From the NCBI GenBank assembly GCA_043778625.1, contig JAYWFU010000108.1, positions 1-64,000 on the forward strand: a DNA stretch of 64,000 bases, given 5' to 3'. This document shows, one piece after another, positions 8,853 to 18,039 of the stretch. The notes below the pieces were generated by a model, which worked only from the letters and a program-made list of their open reading frames with translations, ran no database searches and was not told the DNA's origin. Source of the DNA: JACMRI01 sp043778625 (GTDB taxonomy: Bacteria; Bacteroidota; Bacteroidia; UBA4408). A program made the translations under genes and the position numbers. Each line of letters begins with the position of its first letter. Position 1 is the stretch's first letter.

Positions 8853-9597
8853 AGCACATATTAAATTAGTAAAAGACTTACAGCAAAAAAAATACCGCGA
8901 GGAGCAACAACAATTTACGGCGGAGGGCGTAAAAATTATTAAAGATTTTTTGGCAAGCGATTTAGTATGTACTCACTTATTTGCCAATGAAGATTGGTTT
9001 AGAGTAAATAAAACATCAGTGCCAATGTCGGTTACATTAGTGCAAGTAACCGACGACGACCTAAAACGTATGACCAAACTCACCACGCCCAACAAGGTTA
9101 TTGGCGTGTTTCAAATACCCACACAACCTGCCAAACTGGCCAAGCAAAACATTACACTAGTGCTTGATGGTATTAACGACCCTGGTAACTTAGGCACCAT
9201 AATTCGTATTGCCGATTGGTACGGAATTACCAACATTGTATGCAGCCCCGAAACTGTGGATTGCTACAATTACAAGGTAGTACAAGCTACTATGGGGTCA
9301 TTAGCACGCATTAACATTACTTATACTAATGTGGTGGAATATTTGCAAAAATCTACGGTTAAAAATATTTATGGTACTACATTAAGTGGAGAGAATATAT
9401 ACAAACAAAAATTACAACTACCCGCAGTATTAGTAATGGGGAGCGAATCGCACGGCATAAGCGATGAAGTAATAGCTTGCCTTACACAACAACTACAAAT
9501 AGCAAGTGGCAACACTAACGAGTTGCACGCCGAATCGTTAAACGTAGGAGTAGCTACAGCCATAGCTTGCAGCGAATTATTGCGTGGTATACTTTAA
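8842..9597 (+). CDS. SpoU/TrmH-family RNA 2'-O-methyltransferase
   Basis: 251 residues with an N-terminal substrate-binding region (1-90) and a SPOUT methyltransferase domain showing all three motifs: DGINDPGNLGTIIR near 112, VLVMGSESHGIS near 197 and LNVGVATAIACSELL at the C-terminus. This arrangement is that of RlmB/TsnR-type enzymes that methylate ribose in rRNA or tRNA; the target is not decidable. The ATG lies inside the end of the amidase gene. Confidence 0.9.
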   Translation: MLTKAHIKLVKDLQQKKYREEQQQFTAEGVKIIKDFLASDLVCTHLFANEDWFRVNKTSVPMSVTLVQVTDDDLKRMTKLTTPNKVIGVFQIPTQPAKLAKQNITLVLDGINDPGNLGTIIRIADWYGITNIVCSPETVDCYNYKVVQATMGSLARINITYTNVVEYLQKSTVKNIYGTTLSGENIYKQKLQLPAVLVMGSESHGISDEVIACLTQQLQIASGNTNELHAESLNVGVATAIACSELLRGIL

Positions 9598-9639
9598 ATA
9601 GTTTTATAATTATTAATGGTGTAACCTTAATTTTAATTT

Positions 9640-10512
9640 ATGAAAACTATTTTATTCATCACAGTTTTTTTTCCTGCACTTGTTTTAGGGCAAGAGTTTA
9701 GGCAGGTAATAACCAAGACGGATACTTTTTATGTGTTAAATTCATTAGATAGTACAAACCGCCCTAAAACACTACCTAACGGACGATACAAAGTATTTTA
9801 TGATAACAACACCACAAAATTAAAGTACATTTTTAATGTGCGCAATAATAATGTAGATGGATTTTTTAAACGTATAAATGTAGATGGTTCGTTTAATAAA
9901 ATAGGTACTTATAAAGACGATAGTTTATGGACTTTTTTGAATGAAAAAATTATACAAGACAAAGCTAATAGCTTTGAAGTGGGGTTATGGCAAACTAGTT
10001 TTGATGATGGTGTTATGATTGAATGCTTTCATCCAATGCCTTATAAAGGTAATGACACTATTTATGTAGACAGGTGGTTTTATAATAATAATGAATTATT
10101 ATCAGAAAATACTTATTACAAAGTAAGAGGTTGGGTAAAGCAAATTTTGTATGAAGAAAATGGAGAAAAAAGACAGATCAAAGTAGATGGAGAAAAAAAT
10201 AATTCGGAATTAATTATCAAAAAAGACGGGACAATTTTAAAACAAACGCTGGAACAACAATTTAATTTTGTATTAAATTTAGACGAAACAGACAGTCGTT
10301 TATATCAATTTAGAGATAAATGTCCCGATTGTATAGAGCAAATCACTTATGATAAAATGGGACGTTTAATATCAGGTGTTTCTATAGATTCTTTAGGTAG
10401 AGTAAGAGGTTTTGAGAGTGAAAAAATTTCTATTTTTTATGATGTAAAAGGAATTCCCACACGCATTTTTTATAAAAAAGGTAAACGAGAAAAGAAAAAA
10501 CGTTTAAGATAG
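9640..10512 (+). CDS. secreted MORN-like repeat protein, unknown function
   Basis: 290 residues with a signal peptide (MKTILFITVFFPALVLG|Q). The body holds repeated short hairpin-like units such as NGRYKVFYDNNTTKLKYIF, NNVDGFFKRINVDGSFNKIG and ERGF-type turns, which resemble the YwqK/MORN-type repeats of many Bacteroidota proteins. It ends in a very basic tail (KKGKREKKKRLR). It stands alone, 42 nt after the SpoU gene and 43 nt before the next operon. Confidence 0.6.
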   Translation: MKTILFITVFFPALVLGQEFRQVITKTDTFYVLNSLDSTNRPKTLPNGRYKVFYDNNTTKLKYIFNVRNNNVDGFFKRINVDGSFNKIGTYKDDSLWTFLNEKIIQDKANSFEVGLWQTSFDDGVMIECFHPMPYKGNDTIYVDRWFYNNNELLSENTYYKVRGWVKQILYEENGEKRQIKVDGEKNNSELIIKKDGTILKQTLEQQFNFVLNLDETDSRLYQFRDKCPDCIEQITYDKMGRLISGVSIDSLGRVRGFESEKISIFYDVKGIPTRIFYKKGKREKKKRLR

Positions 10513-10555
10513 TTTTATTAATTCAATCTCTTAACAACCTAATAACCAACACCCA

Positions 10556-11446
10556 ATGCTGTCGTTTATTAAAAAAATACTTCCTGCTAATTTGTTTGCA
10601 CTGCTACGCAAGTTGTGGCGCTTGCAACACAAAGTAGTAGTGTATGCGCAACAATTTAAAGGTAATGGTATTACTCAGCAACAACTCACGCAACAGCTCA
10701 TTAATGCAGGTATAACGCAAGGCACTAGCGTGTTGGTACATAGTAGTTTGCGCAAGTTAGGCTACGTAGCCAATGGTGCGCACACCGTAATACAAGCTTT
10801 GCAGCAAGCCATAGGGGAGGAGGGTACGCTGCTCATGCCTGCATTTCCAGCAACGGGATACAACAAAGATTATTTACTTACTTCGCCCATTTTTAGTTAC
10901 CACAATACACCATCAAGTATGGGTACTATTACGGAGGTGTTTCGCACACAGTATGCTACACATCGTAGCCTACACGCTACGGATAGCGTGTGTGCTATGG
11001 GAGCTAAGGCATATTATTTTACCAATACACACTTGGGTCAATTAACGCCCTACAATGCGCAGTCGCCGTTTTATAAATTGTGCGCTGCAGGAGGCAAAAT
11101 TTTATTACTAGGGGTTGATTTGAATAGCCTTACCAACTTTCACACCTTGGAAGATGCCGTACCTAATTTTAAATACCCTGTTTACGATGCTCAGGAGTTT
11201 ACTACCACAATTATTGACGCTAACAATGCGGTGCATTACAGCACTACAAAGGTGCATAATCCAGTGTATTCGGCGCAAAGAAAATGTTTGGCATTTGAAT
11301 CAAAATTTTTAGCTGATGGTATTATGCAAAAAATTAATTTAGGCAATTCAATTAGTTATGTTATTGATGCACAACAGCTACATGCCTGGATGCTTACTAA
11401 CTACACACAACACGGAATAACACTTTACACGCCACAAGGGCTTTAA
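10556..11446 (+). CDS. AAC(3)-family N-acetyltransferase
   Basis: 296 residues of the aminoglycoside 3-N-acetyltransferase fold family: GTSVLVHSSLRKLGYV near 58, GTLLMPAFPATG near 95, SSMGTITEVFRT near 120, SLHATDSVCAMG near 141 and GGKILLLGVDLNSLTNFHTLE near 180. It lies 5 nt before a FemAB-like gene and in an operon with a glycosyltransferase, which is the context of family members that acetylate sugars of surface glycans. Similarity to antibiotic-acetylating enzymes alone is no evidence of resistance. The N-terminal 50 residues are a basic, amphipathic extension. Confidence 0.85.
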   Translation: MLSFIKKILPANLFALLRKLWRLQHKVVVYAQQFKGNGITQQQLTQQLINAGITQGTSVLVHSSLRKLGYVANGAHTVIQALQQAIGEEGTLLMPAFPATGYNKDYLLTSPIFSYHNTPSSMGTITEVFRTQYATHRSLHATDSVCAMGAKAYYFTNTHLGQLTPYNAQSPFYKLCAAGGKILLLGVDLNSLTNFHTLEDAVPNFKYPVYDAQEFTTTIIDANNAVHYSTTKVHNPVYSAQRKCLAFESKFLADGIMQKINLGNSISYVIDAQQLHAWMLTNYTQHGITLYTPQGL

Positions 11447-11451
11447 ACACA

Positions 11452-12372
11452 ATGAATATAACAGTACTTCATAATTCAAAAATTGATACCCTAAAGTGGA
11501 ATGCCCTGCTAGACGCCGAAACCACCGATGCCGTGTTTGGCTACACGTGGTACTTAAATGCTGTTGATGTTAATTGGCATGCCCTAATTGTGAATGATTA
11601 CGAGGCGGCGTGTGTAGTGTGTGTTAGCAAAATAGTTTCGGTACAATCGTTAGAAAACCCAGTATTTACACCACAATTAGGCGTGTATGGCAATAAAAAT
11701 TATTCGGGGGCAATAACCAGTTTTTTAAACAAAAATTACAAGTTAATTCGTTATACATCAGCTCAAAAATTAGTGTTTAATAACCGACAGCAAGTAACCA
11801 CACGAGTTAAACAAGTATTACCAATGCGTGGCAACTACGACGTGCTACACGATGGATACAGCACTAACCACAAACGAAATATTAAAAAAGCAACTGCCAC
11901 CATTACCCTTGAAGATAGTGACGATGTACCTGCCTTTGTAACCACCATCAAACATAATTTAAAGCAAGAAGTGTTTAACGACCATAACCTCAAAGCCATG
12001 GAAAGGCTTATTAACACTGCCCTTGCACGCAACGAGGGGTTTATAGTTAATGCCTACACTACTGATTATCAGCTGGCGGCCACCGCTTGTTTTATAACAC
12101 AAGGCAACGAATTATTATACCTTAAAGGCGTGGCAATGCCCATTGGGCGTAGCTTAGGCGCCATGCACTTATTGTTTGATAGTGTAATAAATACCTATGC
12201 TAACACACATCAACTATTAGATTTTGGCGGAAGTAATAGCACCACATTAGCGCAATTTAACAAGGGGTTTGGCGCACACGATATAACGTATTACATGTAT
12301 AGCAAAAACTTCAATCGTCCGTTTGTTAAGTTTTTGGCTACGTCTAAACGTATTTTCAAACGCTTACGCTAA
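11452..12372 (+). CDS. FemAB/GNAT-like acyltransferase
   Basis: 306 residues. NHKRNIKKA near 141, an AATACFITQGNELLYLKGVAM core near 206 and LLDFGGSNSTTLAQFNKGFGA near 257 are typical of the double-GNAT FemAB-like/Acetyltransf_6 proteins encoded in capsule and lipopolysaccharide clusters. They usually transfer aminoacyl or acyl groups to glycans or cell-wall precursors. No signal peptide. It sits 5 nt after the AAC(3)-family gene and 4 nt before the GT2 gene, so the three are almost certainly one transcript. Confidence 0.7.
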   Translation: MNITVLHNSKIDTLKWNALLDAETTDAVFGYTWYLNAVDVNWHALIVNDYEAACVVCVSKIVSVQSLENPVFTPQLGVYGNKNYSGAITSFLNKNYKLIRYTSAQKLVFNNRQQVTTRVKQVLPMRGNYDVLHDGYSTNHKRNIKKATATITLEDSDDVPAFVTTIKHNLKQEVFNDHNLKAMERLINTALARNEGFIVNAYTTDYQLAATACFITQGNELLYLKGVAMPIGRSLGAMHLLFDSVINTYANTHQLLDFGGSNSTTLAQFNKGFGAHDITYYMYSKNFNRPFVKFLATSKRIFKRLR

Positions 12373-12376
12373 CGTT

Positions 12377-13138
12377 ATGGCAACTAATTATACCCCTATA
12401 TCAGTAGTAATAATTACCTATAACGAAGTTACTAATCTCGAGCGTTGCATAGCGAGCGTTACCACCATAGCCGATGATATTGTGGTAGTAGATTCCTTTA
12501 GTACCGATGGCACACAACAACTTGCTCAAAGCCTTGGCGCACGTGTTATTGAACATGCGTTTGAAGGATATTCTCCCCAAAAAAACTGGGCAAATACACA
12601 GGCAAAATACGCACATATATTATCGTTAGATGCTGACGAATGCTTGAGCGAAGAGGCGATTAAAAGCATACAACAAATTAAACAAAATTGTGTAGCCGAC
12701 GGATATTATTTTAACCGCTTAACCAGCTTTTGCGGGCAATGGATACGCCACAGTGGTTGGTACCCCGACAAAAAATTACGCCTATGGAATAGCGCAAAAG
12801 GTACTTGGAAAAATACCGATGTACACGAAGAGTACGAACTTAAAAGCAATGCAACAACGGCTAACATAGCGGCTAACATTTTACACTATAGCTTTGCACG
12901 TAAAGCCCAATACCATAAGCAGCAACATATTTACACCACACTTGGCGCTAACGATTATTACAAGCAAGGCAAACGTGCCACGGCAGTAAAACTGTACATT
13001 AACCCAGCATTTAAGTTTATTAAAAATTACGTGTTCAGGCTTGGCTTTTTAGATGGCTATAACGGCCTATATCTTTGCTATTACAACGGATATTACACTT
13101 ATATTAAGTATAAAAAGTTAAAAGCATTAGCTCAATAA
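12377..13138 (+). CDS. glycosyltransferase family 2 (WaaE/KdtX-like)
   Basis: 253 residues from ATG 12377. SVVIITYNEVTNLERCI, the DSFSTDGT nucleotide-binding loop, HILSLDADECLSEEAI with the metal-binding DxD-type motif, and a NRLTSFCGQWIRHSGWYPD block match the WaaE/KdtX type of lipopolysaccharide-core transferases. A longer frame from 12323 would overlap the preceding gene by 50 bp; starting 4 nt after its stop is more natural. Likely cytoplasmic or peripheral at the inner membrane, adding a hexose to a surface glycan. Confidence 0.88.
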   Translation: MATNYTPISVVIITYNEVTNLERCIASVTTIADDIVVVDSFSTDGTQQLAQSLGARVIEHAFEGYSPQKNWANTQAKYAHILSLDADECLSEEAIKSIQQIKQNCVADGYYFNRLTSFCGQWIRHSGWYPDKKLRLWNSAKGTWKNTDVHEEYELKSNATTANIAANILHYSFARKAQYHKQQHIYTTLGANDYYKQGKRATAVKLYINPAFKFIKNYVFRLGFLDGYNGLYLCYYNGYYTYIKYKKLKALAQ

Positions 13139-13141
13139 TGT

Positions 13142-14347
13142 ATGCCTAACAAACCCACAATAGCTATTGTAGGAGGTGGCCCAGCAGCAATGATGTTAGG
13201 CTGCACACTCAATACCCAAAAATTTAACGTAACTGTTTATGAGCAAAACGCCACCCTAGGCCGTAAGTTTTTGGTAGCTGGCAAAGGCGGATTTAATCTC
13301 ACCCATGCTGAGGATATTGAGGCGTTTACTAATAGGTATACTCCCCCTAATTTTGTAGCACCTTTTATCCAACAATTTAGCAATACTAATTTTACACAAT
13401 GGCTCAATAGCCTTGGTATTACTATTTATGTAGGCACTAGCCAGCGTATTTTCCCTACTAAAAAAATCAAACCTATTGCTGTACTTAATGTTATTAAAAA
13501 CAAATTAATAGCCAATAACGTAACTATACACTACAACCATACGTGGCAAGGCTTTAATGCAACTAATGAACTACTGTTTTTAACCAACGGTACTAATGTT
13601 AGTATTAATGCACACTATGTAGCATTTGCCCTTGGTGGCGGTAGTTGGCAAGTTACAGGTAGCAATGCTATTTGGCATACTTATTTTACGCAACAACAAA
13701 TTAAGGTACTTCCTTTTGTTGCGTCAAATTGTGGTTACATAGTTAATTGGAATACTGATTTATTAAAACTTATTGAGGGTACTCCTATTAAGAATTGTGA
13801 GTTTAGGTGCGGTACTACTGTACGAAAGGGAGAGGCCATAATTACAAGCCATGGTGTGGAGGGTAGTGGCATCTATCCGCTAAGTGGTGCTATTAGAGCA
13901 CAATTGCAACACACAGGCATGGCACAAGTATATCTTAACTTTAAACCCGACCTAACTATTGAACAAATAGAGCAACGCTTAACAGGCGGTAAATCATCAA
14001 TGAAAGATAAATTACAAAAACAACTTAACTTATCCCCCACACAAGTAGCTTTGCTAAAGCACATTACCACTAAAGAAACGTACACCAATCCAGCCAATTT
14101 AAGCCAATTAATAAACGCTTACCCATTAACTATTACAGGTACAGCACCACTCAATGAGGCAATATCAACCGTTGGAGGCATAGCCTTAAACGAACTAACA
14201 CCGCATTTAGAACTAATAAAATTACCCCACCATTATTGCCTTGGTGAAATGCTTAATTGGGACGCTCCCACAGGAGGTTACTTACTACAAGCCAGCTTTA
14301 GCATGGGTTACAGCTTAGGGCAGTACTTAAACGAACTAAAGTTATAA
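13142..14347 (+). CDS. TIGR03862/HI0933-like FAD-dependent flavoprotein
   Basis: 401 residues. The dinucleotide-binding motif GGGPAAMM near 11, the LGRKFLVAGKGGFNLTH block near 39, and the C-terminal STVGGIALNEL and GEMLNWDAPTGGYLLQASFSMG motifs identify the HI0933-like (BaiN-type) flavoproteins, specifically the TIGR03862 branch. The physiological substrate is unknown. It is 3 nt after the GT2 gene and last of the plus-strand operon; RidA follows convergently after 16 bp. Confidence 0.88.
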   Translation: MPNKPTIAIVGGGPAAMMLGCTLNTQKFNVTVYEQNATLGRKFLVAGKGGFNLTHAEDIEAFTNRYTPPNFVAPFIQQFSNTNFTQWLNSLGITIYVGTSQRIFPTKKIKPIAVLNVIKNKLIANNVTIHYNHTWQGFNATNELLFLTNGTNVSINAHYVAFALGGGSWQVTGSNAIWHTYFTQQQIKVLPFVASNCGYIVNWNTDLLKLIEGTPIKNCEFRCGTTVRKGEAIITSHGVEGSGIYPLSGAIRAQLQHTGMAQVYLNFKPDLTIEQIEQRLTGGKSSMKDKLQKQLNLSPTQVALLKHITTKETYTNPANLSQLINAYPLTITGTAPLNEAISTVGGIALNELTPHLELIKLPHHYCLGEMLNWDAPTGGYLLQASFSMGYSLGQYLNELKL

Positions 14348-14363
14348 TTTAATATATGGTAGC

Positions 14364-14738
14364 TTACACCACCGCTATCATACTTATCTCCACCCTAGCA
14401 TCTTTGGGTAAGCGAGCTACCTGCACCGTTTCGCGCGCTGGAAAATCGCTTGTAAAATAACTTGCATACACTTCGTTAATGGCACCAAAGTCGTTCATAT
14501 CGGCTATAAAAATAGATGCCTTTACCACATTATCAAACGTAGCATTGGCAGCGTTTAGTAAGGTGCGCAGGTTATTCATTACCAGTTCGGTTTCGGTTTT
14601 AATATCGCCTACGTACAAATTTCCATTGGCATCTAGCGCAATATTGCCTGAGGTGTATATAGTGTTACCTGCCTTAATAGCACGGCTGTAAGGCCCTATT
14701 GGTGCAGGAGCATTGGCTGGATTAATTACTTGTTTCAT
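14364..14738 (-). CDS. ridA: RidA-family 2-iminobutanoate/2-iminopropanoate deaminase
   Basis: 124 residues, exact family length. Opening NPANAPAPIGPYSRAIKAGN, middle TSGNIALDANG and closing ARETVQVARLPKDARVEISMIAV are the classic YjgF/RidA blocks, with the active-site arginine in the RETV/ARLPKD region. RidA hydrolyses reactive enamine/imine intermediates from PLP enzymes in the cytosol. Followed 10 nt downstream-side by the DUF4476 gene start being upstream of it (same strand), so the two are probably co-transcribed. Confidence 0.93.
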   Translation of the reverse strand: MKQVINPANAPAPIGPYSRAIKAGNTIYTSGNIALDANGNLYVGDIKTETELVMNNLRTLLNAANATFDNVVKASIFIADMNDFGAINEVYASYFTSDFPARETVQVARLPKDARVEISMIAVV

Positions 14739-14748
14739 TATTAATAAC

Positions 14749-15564
14749 TTAACGTTGAAATGATTGTATGTACGCGTTCAAATCATCAATTGATGTTGAG
14801 AATTTAAAGGCATCGTTTACCGTAAAATAATTGCTATAATCCCACGTGCGTCCGTAAGCAAATTTTGCAAAATCGAGACGAGAATCTTCAAAATTAAATA
14901 GCATTATTATTTCTTTTACTTGTGCGCATGATAGGCAGTTTGAATTTAAAATTTGTTTGGCTATTTGTAGTTTATTGTCTTCAAACGGTTTTGATTTTAA
15001 ACTTTGTTTGGCTTGTTCAAATGTAGCAGCATTCATTGGTGCAGAGCAACCGTACTGCGCGCTAGGCGGTAAGGCTACTCCACTATTATTAGGTGTAGTA
15101 TTAATGGCTCCGTTACCAATGTTAATATTAATAGGTACATTAACAATAGTACCATTGTTAGTAGCAGGCGTAGTACTTGTATTTCCCATATTCCCAATTG
15201 GTGGCGCAGGAACGTAAGCTGGCATTGGCGGCGGTAGCGGAGCTTCGCTATTAAAACGCAGTACATATTTGCTATTGTTTTTTATGTTTTTTAACTCGTA
15301 GGTAATCTCTCGCCCAAGATGCACGTACAGGTTAAATTCCTTTTGTTTTGGTACACCTTTTTCAAACAATAATTTTATTTTATAAAACTCAGCATTAAGG
15401 TTTGTGAGCTTTACGTTAGTTTCAAAATTTTCGTTAATGCGTGCGCCGTTTAATATTACTATAAAACGTTGCCCTGAGTTACTAAATATAACTGCGTTAC
15501 CTGTGTTTTGTGCCATTATTAGTGCACTACACGCTAATAAGATTGATGTAATAATTGTTTTCAT
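14749..15564 (-). CDS. secreted DUF4476 protein with proline/asparagine-rich linker
   Basis: 271 residues. A signal peptide (MKTIITSILLACSALIMA|Q) is followed by a beta-rich N-terminal domain (25-115), a proline- and asparagine-rich linker (about 108-165, with PPPMPAYVPAPPIG), and a C-terminal DUF4476 domain (about 172-271) with FEQAKQSLKSKPFEDNKLQI, NCLSCAQVKEIIMLFNFEDS and the closing NDAFKFSTSIDDLNAYI. DUF4476 is common in Bacteroidota exported proteins and has no known biochemical role. It lies 10 nt upstream of ridA. Confidence 0.85.
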   Translation of the reverse strand: MKTIITSILLACSALIMAQNTGNAVIFSNSGQRFIVILNGARINENFETNVKLTNLNAEFYKIKLLFEKGVPKQKEFNLYVHLGREITYELKNIKNNSKYVLRFNSEAPLPPPMPAYVPAPPIGNMGNTSTTPATNNGTIVNVPININIGNGAINTTPNNSGVALPPSAQYGCSAPMNAATFEQAKQSLKSKPFEDNKLQIAKQILNSNCLSCAQVKEIIMLFNFEDSRLDFAKFAYGRTWDYSNYFTVNDAFKFSTSIDDLNAYIQSFQR

Positions 15565-15642
15565 TTTAATTGTTTTTTATTGGTTAGTAATTATTGGGTT
15601 TGCAAGTGTTGTGCCAAATTTAGTTGTATTATATTTTTAAAT

Positions 15643-16227
15643 TCACAGATGCTTTATTGGATTTGTAAATTTTTGAATTCCAGATACGAATTGCTTAAAA
15701 CTTTCAGAACGGTTATTTTCTGCCTTTAAAAAAGGAGCTATCGCTTTAGCGGAACTTATTTTTTGAAACTCGGGTAAAATTTTAGATAATTCATATTCTG
15801 CGTTACACGTTTCTGGGTTTCTAAATTTAGCTTTGTTGATGTAATTTATATACTTAAAATTAGGGTACGCTTGACTAATGGCTTTAAAGTCCCCAATGTA
15901 CCATGATTCCAACTCTCTGCAAATAATTCTAACTAAACGTGGAGTACTTTCTTCAGCTGACATTTGCTTGATTAATCGTACTTTTAACAATTTGCAATCA
16001 GCGCTATCTTGGTCGTGCAAAACAACAACACCAACTTTTACACCTTGCTTTTTAGATAGTGCCATTATTTGTCTTGGCAAACTTTTAAATAAATCACTCT
16101 TTCCCTCAAAAGCTCTAATAAAGTAGTTAGTTTCATATATCCACTTTTCGGCTAAAATTTTCGGGAGAATTTTTTTTAATACTTCTTTCATAGAAGCCTC
16201 CTCAACTAATATATAAATTTGCTCCAT
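15643..16227 (-). CDS. DUF4276-like (TOPRIM-fold) protein, partner of the AAA ATPase
   Basis: 194 residues. IYILVEEASMKEVLKKI at 4-20 fits the first TOPRIM motif with its conserved glutamate (E9), VVVLHDQDSADC at 67-78 the DxD motif (D72, D74), and RELESWYIGDF at 104-114 the ELExWyxgD block of DUF4276 proteins. TOPRIM proteins paired with ABC-type ATPases act as nucleases in OLD, PARIS and retron-associated anti-phage modules. It is 10 nt downstream of the ATPase gene, the last of the operon. Assignment to DUF4276 is by motif memory; nuclease activity and a defence role are inference. Confidence 0.68.
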   Translation of the reverse strand: MEQIYILVEEASMKEVLKKILPKILAEKWIYETNYFIRAFEGKSDLFKSLPRQIMALSKKQGVKVGVVVLHDQDSADCKLLKVRLIKQMSAEESTPRLVRIICRELESWYIGDFKAISQAYPNFKYINYINKAKFRNPETCNAEYELSKILPEFQKISSAKAIAPFLKAENNRSESFKQFVSGIQKFTNPIKHL

Positions 16228-16237
16228 GTCTTAAGCA

Positions 16238-17443
16238 TTAATTTCTAGGACCACTACCCATTAAATAACCTTGTTTCCAAAGTGCTCCTAATGGTTCGCC
16301 TTCATTAAATAGGTTTACAACATTTTCATCGTCAGACGCTCTCTTAATTGACGTATGTCCTTCGTTTTTACTTAACCAAAAAAGCTCAGGTAATTTTAAT
16401 GCGTTTACAAAATCAGGCGAATGTGTTGATATAAATACTTGCCCGCCTTTATTTGCATACTCTCTAAATTCTTCCGCTAACTCTAATAATAAGTCGTAGT
16501 GTAAATAATTTTCAGGTTCTTCTATACACAATAAAGGATGAGGACTTGGGTCATTTATTAATATCAAATAAGCAAACATTTTTATAGTACCATCTGAAAC
16601 AAATCTAGAAATAAATGGGTCTTTAAAACTACCGTCTCTAAATTTTAAAACAATGCGTCCATCTTCTGTTTCTGTAGCTTCTACTTTTTCAATACCTGGC
16701 ACTCGAAGTTTCATTTTGTCAAGAATTAACTGAAATGTTTCGGGGTGGTTTTCGTATATGTATTTAGTTACTTGTGCTAAATTATTTCCCGTAGTAGATA
16801 AATGCTCGCTCAAGCCTGTATCCTCTACTGTTTGCGCAGCTTGAATTTGAAAATTAGACACATACCAATTATCTAACAATCGTCTAAAAGAACTAATGGC
16901 TTTAAATTTTTGAAATTGACCTAAACCTTTTAATGCTAAAATTGTTTGATTATCTAATGTTTGCACTTCTCTTTGCTCATTAAACTCTTGTTTATCAACT
17001 TCAAACTCTTCTTCATTTGTAATTGCAAAACCTTCGCCCTTAGCAAATTTTAAAAATTGAAATGCTTTACCATGCTTTCCCCTACGATAACTTAATATTT
17101 CTTTTGAGATAAATATTACTGTTGAGTTTTTTTCAACATCAATAGCTAATTCGTAAGTTATTAATGGTTGTTGTTTCCCTTCAATAGTTGGATTACGAAA
17201 TTTAATTTCAAATTCGATAGGTCCACTTCCATTTTTATAATACACCTCTTTGTAACCACCTCTTTTATTCAATGCTGTTTTAACATCGCTTTTTAATGCG
17301 TCGCTCAAAAATCCAAACACGTCAAATAAGGTAGATTTACCTGAACCATTTGCTCCTAAAAACACACATAGATTAGGTAAGCTTTTAATTTCGGTATCTT
17401 GATATACTTTGAAATTTTTAACTCTTAATTTTTCAATTTTCAT
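16238..17443 (-). CDS. AAA_21-type ABC/SMC-like ATPase
   Basis: 401 residues with a complete ABC-type site: Walker A GANGSGKST at 30-38, a VSDGT signature at 282-286, Walker B LLCIEEPEN at 304-312 and the switch histidine STHSPDF at 339-345. The insertion between 60 and 260 replaces a long coiled coil, as in AAA_21 proteins. Such ATPases usually act with a downstream effector; here the next gene encodes a DUF4276/TOPRIM-like protein 10 nt later. Its start is 2 nt after the gmhA stop, so the pair has become the tail of a glycan operon. Function inferred from family: possible anti-phage sensor. Confidence 0.88.
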   Translation of the reverse strand: MKIEKLRVKNFKVYQDTEIKSLPNLCVFLGANGSGKSTLFDVFGFLSDALKSDVKTALNKRGGYKEVYYKNGSGPIEFEIKFRNPTIEGKQQPLITYELAIDVEKNSTVIFISKEILSYRRGKHGKAFQFLKFAKGEGFAITNEEEFEVDKQEFNEQREVQTLDNQTILALKGLGQFQKFKAISSFRRLLDNWYVSNFQIQAAQTVEDTGLSEHLSTTGNNLAQVTKYIYENHPETFQLILDKMKLRVPGIEKVEATETEDGRIVLKFRDGSFKDPFISRFVSDGTIKMFAYLILINDPSPHPLLCIEEPENYLHYDLLLELAEEFREYANKGGQVFISTHSPDFVNALKLPELFWLSKNEGHTSIKRASDDENVVNLFNEGEPLGALWKQGYLMGSGPRN

Positions 17444-17445
17444 TT

Positions 17446-18039
17446 TTAGTTAGCTTTTCGTTCAAACAAATTCATCTCCACTAGCTCGCATAAGGTGTGC
17501 CCCAATAGCATGTGGCACTCTTGTATGCGTGGCGTATCAGTGCTTGGTATGTTTATTAGGTAGTCGGCTTCGGGTTTCATCTTTCCGCCTGTTTTCCCTG
17601 TCATTGCTACAGTTATTACACCTTGTGTACGTGCTTGTTGCATAGCATTAATTACATTGGCACTATTACCGCTGGTACTCATACCTATAAGTATGTCGCC
17701 TTTGTTGCCCATGGCTTTTATTAAGCGGCTATACACCACTTCGTAGCCGTAGTCATTACCTACGGCAGTAAGGTACGAGGTGTTTACATGCAAGGCATCA
17801 GAGTTTAACGGTGGTCTATCAAAATAAAAACGCCCTGATAGTTCAGCAGCTAAATGTTGTGCATCGGCCGCACTACCGCCATTGCCACACCATAGCACTT
17901 TGTTACCATTTTTATAAGCATCAATAATTAATTGCGCTACTTGTGCAGTAATACTAAGGAGTTCAGGGTTAGCTAATATATTTTGTTTTGTTTCAATTGA
18001 CGATTGAATGCGTTGTTGTAGTATTAAAGTATGGTCCAT
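17446..18039 (-). CDS. gmhA: sedoheptulose-7-phosphate isomerase (SIS domain)
   Basis: 197 residues, the usual GmhA length. NKVLWCGNGGSAADAQHLAAE and the downstream ISMSTSGNSANVINAM-like segment (GMSTSGNSANV) are the SIS phosphosugar-binding loops, and the C-terminal IQECHMLLGHTLCELVE carries the zinc/active-site histidine and glutamate region. GmhA converts D-sedoheptulose 7-phosphate to D-glycero-D-manno-heptose 7-phosphate. It overlaps the upstream heptose kinase gene by 16 bp, which supports the heptose role over other SIS enzymes. Confidence 0.88.
   Translation of the reverse strand: MDHTLILQQRIQSSIETKQNILANPELLSITAQVAQLIIDAYKNGNKVLWCGNGGSAADAQHLAAELSGRFYFDRPPLNSDALHVNTSYLTAVGNDYGYEVVYSRLIKAMGNKGDILIGMSTSGNSANVINAMQQARTQGVITVAMTGKTGGKMKPEADYLINIPSTDTPRIQECHMLLGHTLCELVEMNLFERKAN

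Noticed and set aside
10556..11446. Reading the AAC(3)-family gene as an aminoglycoside resistance gene
   Set aside because: Family membership is broad, the operon context is envelope glycans, and no resistance island features are present.
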